Positions 18,799 to 27,500 are shown, numbered from the stretch's first letter. The stretch is DNA of 64,000 nucleotides from Flavobacterium sp. N2038 (GCF_025947185.1 NZ_CP110001.1:2232001-2296000), one strand, 5' to 3'. The notes: generated by a model from the letters alone, not told the origin. Made by a program: numbers and translations.

Positions 18799-21543
18799 AT
18801 GAAAAAACTTTACTTTCTATTTTTGCTTCTGGTAATAAGTTATGCTTCAAAAGCGCAAAACTTATTTCCGTATTTGCAAAATGCAACACCGACCTCTATT
18901 TATGTAAACTGGAAAACAGAGAGTAATCCGGAGTCTATTGTAGAATATGGAACAACAGCATCCAGCCTTAATGTTACCGTTACAGGTAATACAAATGTTT
19001 TTACAGATTCTGGTTACCCGGGAAACTATTTTTATCACAGTGCTAAGCTGATTAATCTTTCTGCCAACACCAAGTATTATTACAGAATAAAGACAGGAGC
19101 AAATGTATCTTCAGTTTATTCTTTTAAAACATTGCCAAATCCGGGGCAAGCAGCTACGGCAGATGGGCATATCCGATTTTTGATTATGGGTGACAACCAG
19201 TTAAAGGCTGTCCCTCGTTATGATTCCTTGGTTTCGGCAGCCAAAAGAAAAATAAAACAAAAATGGGGGAAGACTTTATCTCCGGATGATAATATTTCTA
19301 TGACTTTTATGGTTGGAGATCAGGTTGATGTAGGAACTTTAGATCATTACGAGAATGTACATTTTAAAAAGAACAGAGGTTTATCCGGTAATATTCCGAT
19401 CCAGACCACAGTAGGAAATCATGAAACTTATGGAACTCTTGGAATGAATTCTTATTACGATCATTTCTACATTAGTGAACTTTCGTATAAAGGAATTTCA
19501 TCTGGAACAGAGAATTATTATGCACAGCAGGCAGGTAATGTTTTGTTTATCAGTTTAAGTTCAGAACATACAGGTGCAGCACAATTAACATGGCTGCAAC
19601 AGGTTCTCGCTACAGCCAATGCAGATAATACTGTAGAATGGATTTTTTCTTTAAGTCATAGACCGTACCAGGCAGAGCAATATGTTGGCGATATTTCTAC
19701 ATGGGTTCGTAATACGGCGGTTCCTTTATTGGTAACTTCTCCAAAATATTCAATGCATATTGGTGCGCATCACCATCTTTATCATAGAGGACAATTAAAA
19801 AACACCCCAACTTATAATATTATTTCGGGAGGAACTGCCTGGGATCAATATTGGGGATCGTCTACAGAACAGGATTTTGAAGATGTACAGAAAACAATCT
19901 GCAATTGGATTTATCAAATTGTAGATATTGACGTGATAAATGGAAAAATGGATATCGAGAGTTATTCTATTGGGAGTGTAGATAAATGGAAGAACAACCA
20001 GTTAATGGATGAATTTCATAGATACAAAAACAAAGCAGCACCTGTTAAACCTGCTATTACCAATACTTTTACGACAACAAATACTTTACCGTTAACAATT
20101 TCCGGATCGGCTTATAGTACGACAACAAATGAGCTTTTAAATACCAGTCAGTTTTTAATTTCTCAGACTCCTACATTCGATATTGTAAAGAAAGAGGTAT
20201 ATCGCGACTTCGAAAATTTATACGGAAAGTACGGTACCAAAAAAGATTCGACAGTTAATATCAATCTTGGCGTTGATATTACCAAGATGAATTTAGCTTC
20301 TAATTCGCTTCCAAATGGTAAATACTATGTAAAGTTAAGGTATAGAGATAGAAACCTGGAATGGTCTCCTTGGAGTGATGTTCAAACCTTTACTGTTACA
20401 GGAAGTAATACCGTTAATACGGAGATACAAACAGACGCTTTGACTTATTCGCAAAGCACGCCTATTAAAGTTAATTTTACAGATGCTCCGGCCAGTACTT
20501 CGACTTGGATAGGATTGTACAAAGACGGGCAGACACCGGGGGCTTCTACACCATCGCAAACATGGAAGTATACAGACGGAAGTGCGAGTGGTTTTATTAA
20601 TTTCCCAAGCGGACTGGCAAATAAAGGACGTTATTATGCCGCAATATTTTCTAATGGAGGTTATACAGAAGTTGCTGCCCGAAAGTATTTTTATGTAGGT
20701 CCTGTTCCGGTATTAACTACAGATAAAACCGAATACTCAGTAGGTACTCCGGTAATTGTTAGTTATAGTAATGGTCCGCAGCTTGCAAAAGATTGGATTG
20801 GAATTTATAAAATGGGTGTAAATCCGGGTTCAGGAGTAGCATCGACTAGCTGGCAGTACGTTACAACGGTTGCAGATGCTAAATCTTTTACCGGATTACC
20901 AAAAGGATATTATTATGCCGAGTATTATCTGCAAGATGGTTTTAACTCTATTGGAAACAAAGTGTTCTTTAAAATTGGTGCAGTAGTTACAGAATTATGG
21001 ATTAATAAACCGGTTTATGATCTTGGAGAACAAATTACGGCATCATGGACAGATGCTCCCGGAATTGTAAAAGACTGGTTAGGGGTTTACCACGAAGGGG
21101 ATGATCCTAATGCGAAGCCATTAGTTAGTTACACTTACTTTGAAGGACTTTCTGAAGGGACTAAAAACATTGCAGCCGCAGAATTACCAAAAGAAAAAGG
21201 AAACTACTTTTTAGTAATGTTTACGAATGATTCTTATAACGAAGTATCAAACAGGGTTTCTTTTGAAGTAATTGAACCTCATTTGGGTAATGACGAGTTT
21301 AAAATCGATAATGGTTTAAGAGTATATCCAAATCCGACTAATAGCAATATGGAAACTTTTATTCAGTCAGAGTATCCTATTGATGAAATAGAAATTTACA
21401 GTATGGAAGGAAAATTATTGTATGCTACAAAAAATGTAAATAACAATAAGTTTTCTTTAATAAATCAAGATTTACCAAAAGGAGTTTATATTCTTAAAAT
21501 ACATTCTCGCAAATTATTTACAGCTAAATTAATTGTAAAATAG
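18799..21543 (+). CDS. T9SS-secreted purple acid phosphatase-like metallophosphoesterase
   Basis: A 914-residue secreted protein. A signal peptide ends ASKAQ (about 20). An Fn3-like purple-acid-phosphatase N-domain (22-115) precedes the metallophosphoesterase core with GDNQ (131-134), GDQVD (173-177), GNHE (206-209) and HIGAHHH (320-326). After an Fn3-like part come three related modules of about 90-95 residues (roughly 540-830), each with D/T-W-I/L-G-x-Y. The last ~75 residues are a T9SS type A sorting domain (LRVYPNPTNSN, then GKLLY, ending KLIVK). It likely releases phosphate from organic phosphates outside the cell; the substrate is not evident. A -7 element TACTTTTG lies at 18768-18775. 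Confidence 0.9.
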   Translation: MKKLYFLFLLLVISYASKAQNLFPYLQNATPTSIYVNWKTESNPESIVEYGTTASSLNVTVTGNTNVFTDSGYPGNYFYHSAKLINLSANTKYYYRIKTGANVSSVYSFKTLPNPGQAATADGHIRFLIMGDNQLKAVPRYDSLVSAAKRKIKQKWGKTLSPDDNISMTFMVGDQVDVGTLDHYENVHFKKNRGLSGNIPIQTTVGNHETYGTLGMNSYYDHFYISELSYKGISSGTENYYAQQAGNVLFISLSSEHTGAAQLTWLQQVLATANADNTVEWIFSLSHRPYQAEQYVGDISTWVRNTAVPLLVTSPKYSMHIGAHHHLYHRGQLKNTPTYNIISGGTAWDQYWGSSTEQDFEDVQKTICNWIYQIVDIDVINGKMDIESYSIGSVDKWKNNQLMDEFHRYKNKAAPVKPAITNTFTTTNTLPLTISGSAYSTTTNELLNTSQFLISQTPTFDIVKKEVYRDFENLYGKYGTKKDSTVNINLGVDITKMNLASNSLPNGKYYVKLRYRDRNLEWSPWSDVQTFTVTGSNTVNTEIQTDALTYSQSTPIKVNFTDAPASTSTWIGLYKDGQTPGASTPSQTWKYTDGSASGFINFPSGLANKGRYYAAIFSNGGYTEVAARKYFYVGPVPVLTTDKTEYSVGTPVIVSYSNGPQLAKDWIGIYKMGVNPGSGVASTSWQYVTTVADAKSFTGLPKGYYYAEYYLQDGFNSIGNKVFFKIGAVVTELWINKPVYDLGEQITASWTDAPGIVKDWLGVYHEGDDPNAKPLVSYTYFEGLSEGTKNIAAAELPKEKGNYFLVMFTNDSYNEVSNRVSFEVIEPHLGNDEFKIDNGLRVYPNPTNSNMETFIQSEYPIDEIEIYSMEGKLLYATKNVNNNKFSLINQDLPKGVYILKIHSRKLFTAKLIVK

Positions 21544-21573
21544 TAAGTCAACTTTATTTTTTTTTATTTTTTC

Positions 21574-21610
21574 AAAATCCTATTTGCCATCGCAGATAGG
21601 GTTTTGTTTT
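21574..21610 (+). terminator. Terminator after the phosphatase gene
   Basis: AAAATCCTAT (21574-21583) pairs with ATAGGGTTTT (21596-21605, one G-T pair), followed by GTTTT. Confidence 0.75.
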
Positions 21611-21735
21611 TAGTTGTATTTTAATAATGTGTTTTTTAAAAGAAGATCTCTCCAATTATACTTTTCAACGGAGGAGGTAGCCGGGAAAGATTTTGTTTTT
21701 AAAGTTCTAACAGAGACTTTAATTTATAAGTAAAT

Positions 21736-22158
21736 CTAACTGGTAATCTTTCTGTCGAATACTAATTTTCTATTTATTGTTTTCTCAATTGCTTCCAGAT
21801 GAATAATTTCATATAATGGTTCTGAATCTTCATAATGCCTCCAGGGAGGAGTATTGTTAAAATTAACACTCAAGTATTTAGTGATATTATGCAATAGAAA
21901 TTCGCGATTTAAAATGGGTTCATAAAAATGTTCAAGACGATCATTTTCTTCTTTGTTGAGTAAAATATTATAGAGTTTTTCTAAGTTAATTTTGAAATTA
22001 TTTTTGCCTAATACTTCAATCGTATATTCTATATCTGATAAATCCGGATCAATCGATAAATTAAAAATTGGTGTTATGTCATCATACGGTTCTCCCCACT
22101 CAAATTTTTTTTCTTCAACAAAACAGTATGGGAATGTGTTTTTATTAATGTATATCAT
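21736..22158 (-). CDS. Hypothetical 140-residue protein
   Basis: No family recognised. Soluble, acidic, no signal peptide; starts MIYINKNTFPYCFVEEKKFE and ends LVFDRKITS. It has aromatic-rich segments (FEWGEPYDD, TPPWRHYED) and an alternating strand-helix pattern. The large non-coding repeat region upstream (22159-22886) and the isolated position suggest an accessory gene. It could be an immunity-type or small regulatory protein, but nothing here shows that. Confidence 0.55.
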   Translation of the reverse strand: MIYINKNTFPYCFVEEKKFEWGEPYDDITPIFNLSIDPDLSDIEYTIEVLGKNNFKINLEKLYNILLNKEENDRLEHFYEPILNREFLLHNITKYLSVNFNNTPPWRHYEDSEPLYEIIHLEAIEKTINRKLVFDRKITS

Positions 22159-22318
22159 TTTATTGTTTGTATTTGAATACTTATCCTGTGCGAAGTCTTC
22201 CGATTTTGGACCTGTTATAATATTCTTTTTAATTTTCTTAGCGTCTTATTGTTGTCGTCACGAAGTTAGGAGGTTTTGCGGAGTGGGGTTTTTAGTTCAA
22301 TATTAAAACTACTTCAAC

Positions 22319-22346
22319 AATCAGCGAAATGTGTTATAGAATTTTT
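22319..22346. repeat. 28-base direct repeat, copy 2
   Basis: Identical over 28 bases to 18607-18634, same orientation. Confidence 0.7.
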
Positions 22347-22404
22347 TGGCATGATTATAAAATTTATCAAATATATCAATTATTGGTATGTTTTTAAAAA
22401 GAAT

Positions 22405-22607
22405 AAAGAAACGTAGGTTCGGTCAATATTGTAGGGCCGGATTTTAATCCGGTTTATATAAAATATTAAAGGAAAGTAAGAACCATAGGTTCGGCACATT
22501 TTGCATATTGTAATATGAATCGTTCCGATGGAACTTTTGTTTGACGTTCTATAATTACAACGGATTAAAATCCGTTGCTACAGAATAATTCATTCCTACG
22601 GAATTTG
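22405..22607. repeat. 203-base REP-like composite repeat, copy 1
   Basis: The unit contains several palindromes: CCGGATTTTAATCCGG, CGGATTAAAATCCG, and shorter ones around CCATAGGTTCGG, CCGATGGAAC and CCTACGGAAT. Such clusters of short GC-tipped palindromes in AT-rich spacer resemble REP/REPIN elements. Copy 2 begins exactly 210 bases downstream and differs at 6 of 203 positions. Confidence 0.85.
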
Positions 22608-22614
22608 CAAATAT

Positions 22615-22817
22615 AAAGAACCGTAGGTTCGGTCAGTATTGTAGGGCCGGATTTTAATCCGGTTTATATAAAAGATTAAAGGAAAGCAAGAACCATAGGT
22701 TCGGCACATTTTACATATTGTAATATGAATCGTTCCGATGGAACTTTTGTTTTACGTTCTATAATTACAACGGATTAAAATCCGTTGCTACAGAATAATT
22801 CATTCCTACGGAATTTG
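22615..22817. repeat. 203-base REP-like composite repeat, copy 2
   Basis: Same length and palindrome order as copy 1, six substitutions and no gaps by eye. A seven-base spacer (CAAATAT) separates the copies. Confidence 0.85.
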
Positions 22818-22886
22818 AAAAAAAATACATTAATTCAAATAAAATATTTCCCCACCCAACACCCCAACAAATAAATTCTGATTTTG

Positions 22887-22894
22887 TATATTTG
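22887..22894 (+). promoter_or_regulatory. -7 promoter element for pyrR
   Basis: TATATTTG matches TAnnTTTG. A possible longer pyrR start (TTG at 22892) lies inside this element, so the ATG at 22919 is the true start and the leader is short. Confidence 0.6.
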
Positions 22895-22918
22895 CCCAAC
22901 CAAACATTACAATCACTT

Positions 22919-23458
22919 ATGAGTCAAAAAGTATTACTTAATTCTAAAGAAGTTACTATCATACTCCATCGTTTGGCTTGTCAGTTAATCGAAAAACATC
23001 TTGATTTCTCTGAAACTATTTTAGTGGGAATTCAGCCGAGAGGCGTTTTTTTAGCTGAACGTTTAAAACAAATATTAGAAAACGAATACAAGGTTCCTGA
23101 AATTTCTTTGGGATATCTGGACATCACTTTTTTTAGAGATGATTTCCGTCGTACGGATAAACCGCTTGAAGCCAATAAAACCCAAATCAATTTTATAGTA
23201 GAAAACAAAAAAGTCATTTTTATTGATGACGTTTTGTTTACGGGAAGAAGTATTCGTTCTGCCTTAACCGCTATTCAATCTTTCGGAAGACCTTCAGAAA
23301 TTGAATTATTGGTTTTAATAGACAGACGTTTCAGTCGTCATTTACCAATTCAGCCCGATTACAGAGGTCGTCAGGTAGATGCTATAAACGGTGAAAAAGT
23401 AATTGTAAGCTGGAAAGAAAATGATGGTGAAGATGTTGTTCACTTAGTGACAAATTAG
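22919..23458 (+). CDS. pyrR: PyrR: pyrimidine regulator / uracil phosphoribosyltransferase
   Basis: A 179-residue type I phosphoribosyltransferase. The PRPP-binding signature VIFIDDVLFTGRSIRSAL (Asp-Asp at 103-104, TGRS 108-111) and the PyrR-type segments GIQPRGVFLA and YLDITFFRDDF are present. The known role is uracil + PRPP to UMP and, in many bacteria, RNA-binding control of pyr genes. It precedes pyrB by 152 bases, as expected for a pyrimidine operon. No Bacillus-type PyrR binding loop was recognised upstream, so its regulatory role here is inferred from the family only. Confidence 0.93.
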   Translation: MSQKVLLNSKEVTIILHRLACQLIEKHLDFSETILVGIQPRGVFLAERLKQILENEYKVPEISLGYLDITFFRDDFRRTDKPLEANKTQINFIVENKKVIFIDDVLFTGRSIRSALTAIQSFGRPSEIELLVLIDRRFSRHLPIQPDYRGRQVDAINGEKVIVSWKENDGEDVVHLVTN

Positions 23459-23610
23459 TTTAATCGGTTAACCGGTTAATTGTTTAATCGGAAAAACCAA
23501 TGATTAAACGATTAAAGAAATTAAAAAAGTTGAACCGTTAAATCGGTTAACTGTTTTATCGCAAAGCAAACGATTAAACGATTAGACAAATAAACAGTTA
23601 AACATTAAAC
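23459..23610. repeat. Hairpin-rich spacer between pyrR and pyrB
   Basis: Built from words GTTTAATCGG, AATCGGTTAACCGGTT and their complements CGATTAAACGATT; the left half can pair with the right half. The same words form the spacer at 25017-25102. It could be an mRNA structure within the operon or only an intergenic repeat. Confidence 0.6.
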
Positions 23611-24537
23611 ATGAAAGAATTAAGCGTAAATCATTTATTAGGAATCAAATATATCAACGAGAATGATATTAACCTGATTTTTGAAACGGCAGATCATTTT
23701 AAAGAAGTCATTAACCGACCGATTAAAAAAGTTCCTTCATTACGAGATATTACGATTGCCAATATTTTCTTCGAAAACAGTACCAGAACCAAACTCTCTT
23801 TTGAATTAGCGCAGAAACGTTTATCTGCTGATGTAATCAGTTTTTCTGCAGCTCAGTCATCGGTTAAAAAAGGAGAGACCCTGATTGATACTGTAAATAA
23901 TATCCTTTCGATGAAAGTTGATATGGTTGTAATGCGCCACTCCAATCCCGGAGCGGCTTATTTTTTATCTAAAAATGTCAAAGCCAGTATCGTAAACGCC
24001 GGAGACGGAGCACACGAACATCCAACTCAGGCTTTGTTAGACAGTTATTCAATCAGAGAAAAATTGGGTGATGTTGCCGGTAAAAAAGTAGTTATTGTAG
24101 GTGATATTCTGCATTCGAGAGTTGCCTTATCAAATATATATGCTTTGCAGATGCAAGGCGCAGAAGTAAAAGTTTGCGGACCAAAAACATTGATTCCGAG
24201 ATATATTGAATCACTTGGTGTTACGGTAGAACCAAATTTGCGCAAAGCTTTAGAATGGTGTGACGTAGCAAATATGCTTCGCGTACAAAATGAACGTATG
24301 GATGTGAATTTCTTTCCATCAACACGTGAATATGCACAACAATACGGAGTAGATAAACCGCTTTTGGATTCTCTTGGAAAAGAAATCGTAATCATGCACC
24401 CGGGACCAATCAACAGAGGAGTAGAGATTACTTCTGAAGTGGCTGATTCTGATCATTCTGTGATTTTAAATCAGGTAGAGAATGGTGTAGCGATTAGAAT
24501 GGCAGTAATTTATTTATTGGCTTCTAAGATTCAATAA
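23611..24537 (+). CDS. pyrB: Aspartate carbamoyltransferase catalytic subunit
   Basis: A 308-residue enzyme of de novo pyrimidine synthesis: carbamoyl phosphate + aspartate to carbamoyl-aspartate. The carbamoyl-phosphate motif STRT (57-60, in FENSTRTKLSFE) and HPGPINRG (263-270) are present, as are Ser-Val-Lys-Lys-Gly-Glu (SSVKKGET) and the HPTQALLD loop. Length is normal for the catalytic chain. No pyrI regulatory subunit follows. Its place directly after pyrR supports a pyr operon. Confidence 0.96.
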   Translation: MKELSVNHLLGIKYINENDINLIFETADHFKEVINRPIKKVPSLRDITIANIFFENSTRTKLSFELAQKRLSADVISFSAAQSSVKKGETLIDTVNNILSMKVDMVVMRHSNPGAAYFLSKNVKASIVNAGDGAHEHPTQALLDSYSIREKLGDVAGKKVVIVGDILHSRVALSNIYALQMQGAEVKVCGPKTLIPRYIESLGVTVEPNLRKALEWCDVANMLRVQNERMDVNFFPSTREYAQQYGVDKPLLDSLGKEIVIMHPGPINRGVEITSEVADSDHSVILNQVENGVAIRMAVIYLLASKIQ

Positions 24538-24550
24538 TAAATTGTTTCAA

Positions 24551-24601
24551 GTTTCAGGTTTCAAGTTGGTTAAAGAACGTCCAAAACTTGAAAGCTGAAA
24601 C
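24551..24601 (+). terminator. Imperfect hairpin after pyrB
   Basis: GTTTCAGGTTTCAAGT (24551-24566) pairs imperfectly with ACTTGAAAGCTGAAAC (24586-24601). No long T run follows, so it may be a weak terminator or a transcript-end stabiliser. Confidence 0.45.
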
Positions 24602-24674
24602 AACTAAGAACAAAAAACTTCGTACCTTAGCGTTCAGAAAAATCAATTTTTATATAAGCCCCACTAATTATAAA

Positions 24675-25007
24675 ATGAAAGTAGATCAAAAAGGACATAC
24701 CGTTACTATTAAAGATACACAAGGAGATGTAAATGCTTTCTTGGAAAAAGTAACGCAACAAATTAAAACCTTTGAAAAACACAATATTATAATCGATTTG
24801 TCTTCGGATTCTGCATTAACAGAAAAGGATTTGAAACTTTTTCTTCCTCTTTCTAAAACACAGAAAAAAGCAAAAAAGTCGTTTGTAATTGTTGTTTCTG
24901 ATCTTGATTTTAATGCTATTTCAGATAAATTACTGGTGGTTCCGTCACTTTTGGAAGCACACGATATTATCGAAATGGAAGAAATAGAAAGAGACCTCGG
25001 ATTTTAA
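24675..25007 (+). CDS. Small conserved protein paired with RNase Z
   Basis: A 110-residue soluble protein. The start at 24675 (MKVDQKGHTVTIKDTQGD) is preferred over a longer frame from 24588 that would overlap the hairpin after pyrB. The strand-helix pattern, with a hydrophobic strand IIIDLSSD followed by FVIVVSD, resembles a STAS-like fold, but no motif proves it. In related genomes this gene sits before rnz and is sometimes given the RNase Z name by position alone; it lacks every metal-binding histidine motif of RNase Z. Confidence 0.7.
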   Translation: MKVDQKGHTVTIKDTQGDVNAFLEKVTQQIKTFEKHNIIIDLSSDSALTEKDLKLFLPLSKTQKKAKKSFVIVVSDLDFNAISDKLLVVPSLLEAHDIIEMEEIERDLGF

Positions 25008-25016
25008 AATTGGTTT

Positions 25017-25102
25017 AATTGTTTTATTCGTTCAACCGTTTAATCGATTTGATTTAATTTTAGACGATTAAACGATTTGCCAGATAAACGAATAAACAAT
25101 AA
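25017..25102 (+). repeat. Large hairpin directly upstream of rnz
   Basis: Outer arms TTGTTTTATTCGTT and AACGAATAAACAA (one bulged T) and inner arms CGTTTAATCG and CGATTAAACG can form one long stem that ends just before the TTG start codon of rnz. Its words match the spacer at 23459-23610. It might affect rnz translation. Confidence 0.6.
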
Positions 25103-25104
25103 AA

Positions 25105-26010
25105 TTGAAATTAACGATACTTGGCTGTTATGCCGCTACTCCCAGAACCATTACCAACCCTACTGCGCAGGTTTTAGAAATTAAGAGCCGATTGTTTTTA
25201 ATTGACTGCGGTGAAGGTACACAGGTTCAGCTTCGAAAGAATAAAATTAAATTCTCAAAGATCAACCATATTTTTATTTCCCATCTTCATGGGGATCATT
25301 TGTATGGATTAATTGGGACTATTTCGACTTTTTCTCTTTTGGGAAGAACTACCGATTTACATATTTACGGTCCAAAAGGGATTAAAGAACTTATCCTTCT
25401 TCAGTTAAAACTAACGGAATCCTGGACGACCTATAATTTGTTTTTCCATGAATTAGAGTCTAAAGAAAGTGAAGTTATTTTTGAAGATAAACGTGTTATT
25501 GTCAGGACGATTCCGCTTAAACATCGCGTTTATACAAACGGATATCTATTTGAGGAAAAACCGGATGAAAGAAAGCTTAATGTTGAAGCTGTTCAAAATT
25601 ACGGCATTCACATTGCTTATTATCAAAAGATAAAAAACGGAAGTGATATCACGCTTGATAATGGAACTGTAGTTGAAAACGAAAAGCTAACTTTTGACCC
25701 TGTAAAGCCTCAAAGTTATGCGTTTTGTTCTGATACTGTTTATCACGAAGATATACTTCCAATAATCAAAAATGTTGATGTTCTGTATCATGAATCTACT
25801 TTTTTGGAATCTGAAGCCGCATTGGCACAAAAAACATTGCATTCAACAGCAAAAGAAGCAGCAAGAATTGCCTTAAAAGCAAATGTAAAACAATTGGTTT
25901 TGGGGCATTATTCTACACGATATGACGGTATTGAACGTTTTAAAGAAGAAGCTCAAGAAATTTTCCCAAATGTGCTTTTGGCAGATGACGGGCTGAGTTT
26001 TGAGTTTTAA
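25105..26010 (+). CDS. rnz: Ribonuclease Z
   Basis: A 301-residue metallo-beta-lactamase-fold endonuclease that trims tRNA 3' ends. The Zn motif SHLHGDH (His60, His62, Asp64, His65) is intact. Later ligands are in SDTVYHED and GHYSTRY, and the exosite-type flexible arm is around 160-190. The start is TTG: the protein begins MKLTILGCYAATPRT as in other Bacteroidetes, and no ATG or GTG is in frame between the start and the upstream hairpin. That hairpin (25017-25102) reaches to within 3 bases of the TTG. Confidence 0.95.
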   Translation: MKLTILGCYAATPRTITNPTAQVLEIKSRLFLIDCGEGTQVQLRKNKIKFSKINHIFISHLHGDHLYGLIGTISTFSLLGRTTDLHIYGPKGIKELILLQLKLTESWTTYNLFFHELESKESEVIFEDKRVIVRTIPLKHRVYTNGYLFEEKPDERKLNVEAVQNYGIHIAYYQKIKNGSDITLDNGTVVENEKLTFDPVKPQSYAFCSDTVYHEDILPIIKNVDVLYHESTFLESEAALAQKTLHSTAKEAARIALKANVKQLVLGHYSTRYDGIERFKEEAQEIFPNVLLADDGLSFEF

Positions 26011-26104
26011 ATAAGTCTTAAAGTCATAAAGTCGAAAGTCATAAAGTTAGCTTCAATGACAATCTAAGAAGTCTAATATCTAAGAAGTCTAAAAATCTAA
26101 AAAA

Positions 26105-26749
26105 ATGAATGATTTAAGTAATTATAGAAAGTCTTATGAGAAAAGTGAATTATTGGAAACCAATATTCCGGAAGATCCAATTAATCTTTTTAACCGCTGG
26201 TTTCATGAGGTAGAAGATTTTGGCGGAAGCGGAGAAGTAAATGCCATGACGGTTTCGACTATTGGATTGGATGGATTCCCGAAATCACGTGTTGTTTTAC
26301 TGAAGAAATTTTCTGAGGAAGGTTTTATATTCTATACCAATTATAACTCAGAAAAAGGAAAAGCGATTGCTAATAATCCAAATGTATGCTTGTCTTTCTT
26401 TTGGCAGGAAATGGAACGTCAGGTAATTATTAAGGGAATTGCACAAAAGACTTCTGAGAATATTTCAGATGGTTATTTTGATTCCCGTCCGGATGGGAGT
26501 AAGTTGGGGGCAATTGTTTCACATCAGAGTGAAGTAATTCCGTCAAGAACTTTTCTGGAAGAAAACTTAAAAAAGCTGGAAGCAGAATTTGAAGGAAAAC
26601 CAATTCCAAGACCTGAAAATTGGGGTGGTTATTTAGTTACGCCGCTTCAGGTAGAATTCTGGCAGGGAAGACCCAACAGGCTGCATGACAGAATTCGTTA
26701 TACCAGCCAATCTGACTTTTCATGGAAGATTGAGCGCTTATCTTCTTAA
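26105..26749 (+). CDS. pdxH: Pyridoxamine 5'-phosphate oxidase
   Basis: A 214-residue FMN enzyme that oxidises pyridoxamine/pyridoxine phosphate to PLP. Typical segments: RVVLLKKF and FYTNYNSEKGKAI (FMN/phosphate binding), WQEMERQVIIKG, SHQSEVIPSR, and the C-terminal WQGRPNRLHDRIRY. Length fits the family (E. coli 218). The 94 bases before it carry short direct repeats (AAGTCATAAAGT and CTAAGAAGTCTAA, each twice) but no clear promoter. It probably belongs to the same + strand run as rnz. Confidence 0.95.
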   Translation: MNDLSNYRKSYEKSELLETNIPEDPINLFNRWFHEVEDFGGSGEVNAMTVSTIGLDGFPKSRVVLLKKFSEEGFIFYTNYNSEKGKAIANNPNVCLSFFWQEMERQVIIKGIAQKTSENISDGYFDSRPDGSKLGAIVSHQSEVIPSRTFLEENLKKLEAEFEGKPIPRPENWGGYLVTPLQVEFWQGRPNRLHDRIRYTSQSDFSWKIERLSS

Positions 26750-26799
26750 AATGTAAGAATATTATATGTTAAAACAAAAAAGTAATGTATTTCGTCGAT

Positions 26800-26807
26800 T
26801 AATTTTG
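26800..26807 (+). promoter_or_regulatory. -7 promoter element before the CAP lipoprotein gene
   Basis: TAATTTTG matches TAnnTTTG; it would give a leader of about 110 bases. No TTG at the right spacing. Confidence 0.35.
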
Positions 26808-26923
26808 TAGTTTAACGGTAAAATGAATATGTTTGAAATAGAAAAACAAAAACTATTCATTTAAAAATAAATTTAAAGGATTTGCCCCAACATTTACTTT
26901 AAACCGCTAAAATGCTGTTGATT

Positions 26924-27427
26924 ATGAGAAAGATTATGCGCACCATGTTGTTCATTGCGATTTTAGTCGCAATGAACGCATGTTCTGCTGACACCGCCGA
27001 AGGTTCTACCGACAATACTTCTACTGAAGCTCTGATAACGGACTATACTTATAATGATTCAGAGTTAGAAACCATGAAATTAATAAATGATTATCGTGTG
27101 AGCATTGGTCTTAATGCATTGCAAAGAATAAATCATATTTCTTTTAAATGTGAGGAGCACAATGATTATATGATTGAGAAGAGTGTTGTAGATCATAACG
27201 ATTTTGTTTCGCGTTCTGATAATATGATTAAAGTTCTTGGAGCTAAAAAAGTAGGTGAGAATGTTGCGTACAATTACAAAACATCTGAAGCTGCTCTGAA
27301 AGCGTGGCTGGAAAGCCCGGGACACAAAGAAAATATCGAGGGAAATTTTACGCATTTCGGATTATCTGTAAAGGTTGATGCTAAAACAGGTAAAAAATAC
27401 TATACGAATATATTTGTCAAAATTTAA
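26924..27427 (+). CDS. CAP/SCP domain lipoprotein
   Basis: A 167-residue lipoprotein with signal MRKIMRTMLFIAILVAMNAC (lipobox MNAC) and a CAP domain (about 45-167). CAP features: LINDYRVSIGLNAL, HNDYMIEK, GENVAY and WLESPGHKENIEG, with candidate cavity histidines. Bacterial CAP proteins are secreted or cell-surface proteins of varied, mostly unknown function; some bind lipids or act in the cell wall. Start codons at 26912, 26924 and 26936 are all possible; 26924 leaves a normal signal length. Confidence 0.88.
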   Translation: MRKIMRTMLFIAILVAMNACSADTAEGSTDNTSTEALITDYTYNDSELETMKLINDYRVSIGLNALQRINHISFKCEEHNDYMIEKSVVDHNDFVSRSDNMIKVLGAKKVGENVAYNYKTSEAALKAWLESPGHKENIEGNFTHFGLSVKVDAKTGKKYYTNIFVKI

Positions 27428-27460
27428 GATAATAATTTAAAGACTGGTTGGTTTTTAGTG

Positions 27461-27495
27461 ATCGTTGTAACTCTTAGTAGTGCAACGATTTTTTT
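27461..27495 (+). terminator. Terminator after the CAP gene
   Basis: ATCGTTG (27461-27467) pairs with CAACGAT (27483-27489), then seven T. Confidence 0.75.
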
Positions 27496-27500
27496 GTATA

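Larger units (their letters stand above)
22159..22886. other. 728-base non-coding region rich in repeats
   Basis: No credible gene on either strand. It holds the second copy of a 28-base repeat (22319-22346) and two 203-base repeats in tandem (22405-22607 and 22615-22817), listed separately. The rest is AT-rich filler before the pyrR promoter. Confidence 0.75.

Noticed and set aside
22405..22817. CRISPR or IS element
   Set aside because: Only two long copies with a seven-base spacer, and no transposase frame in or near them.
24675..25007. Second ribonuclease Z
   Set aside because: No metal-binding motif; the name would rest on position alone.
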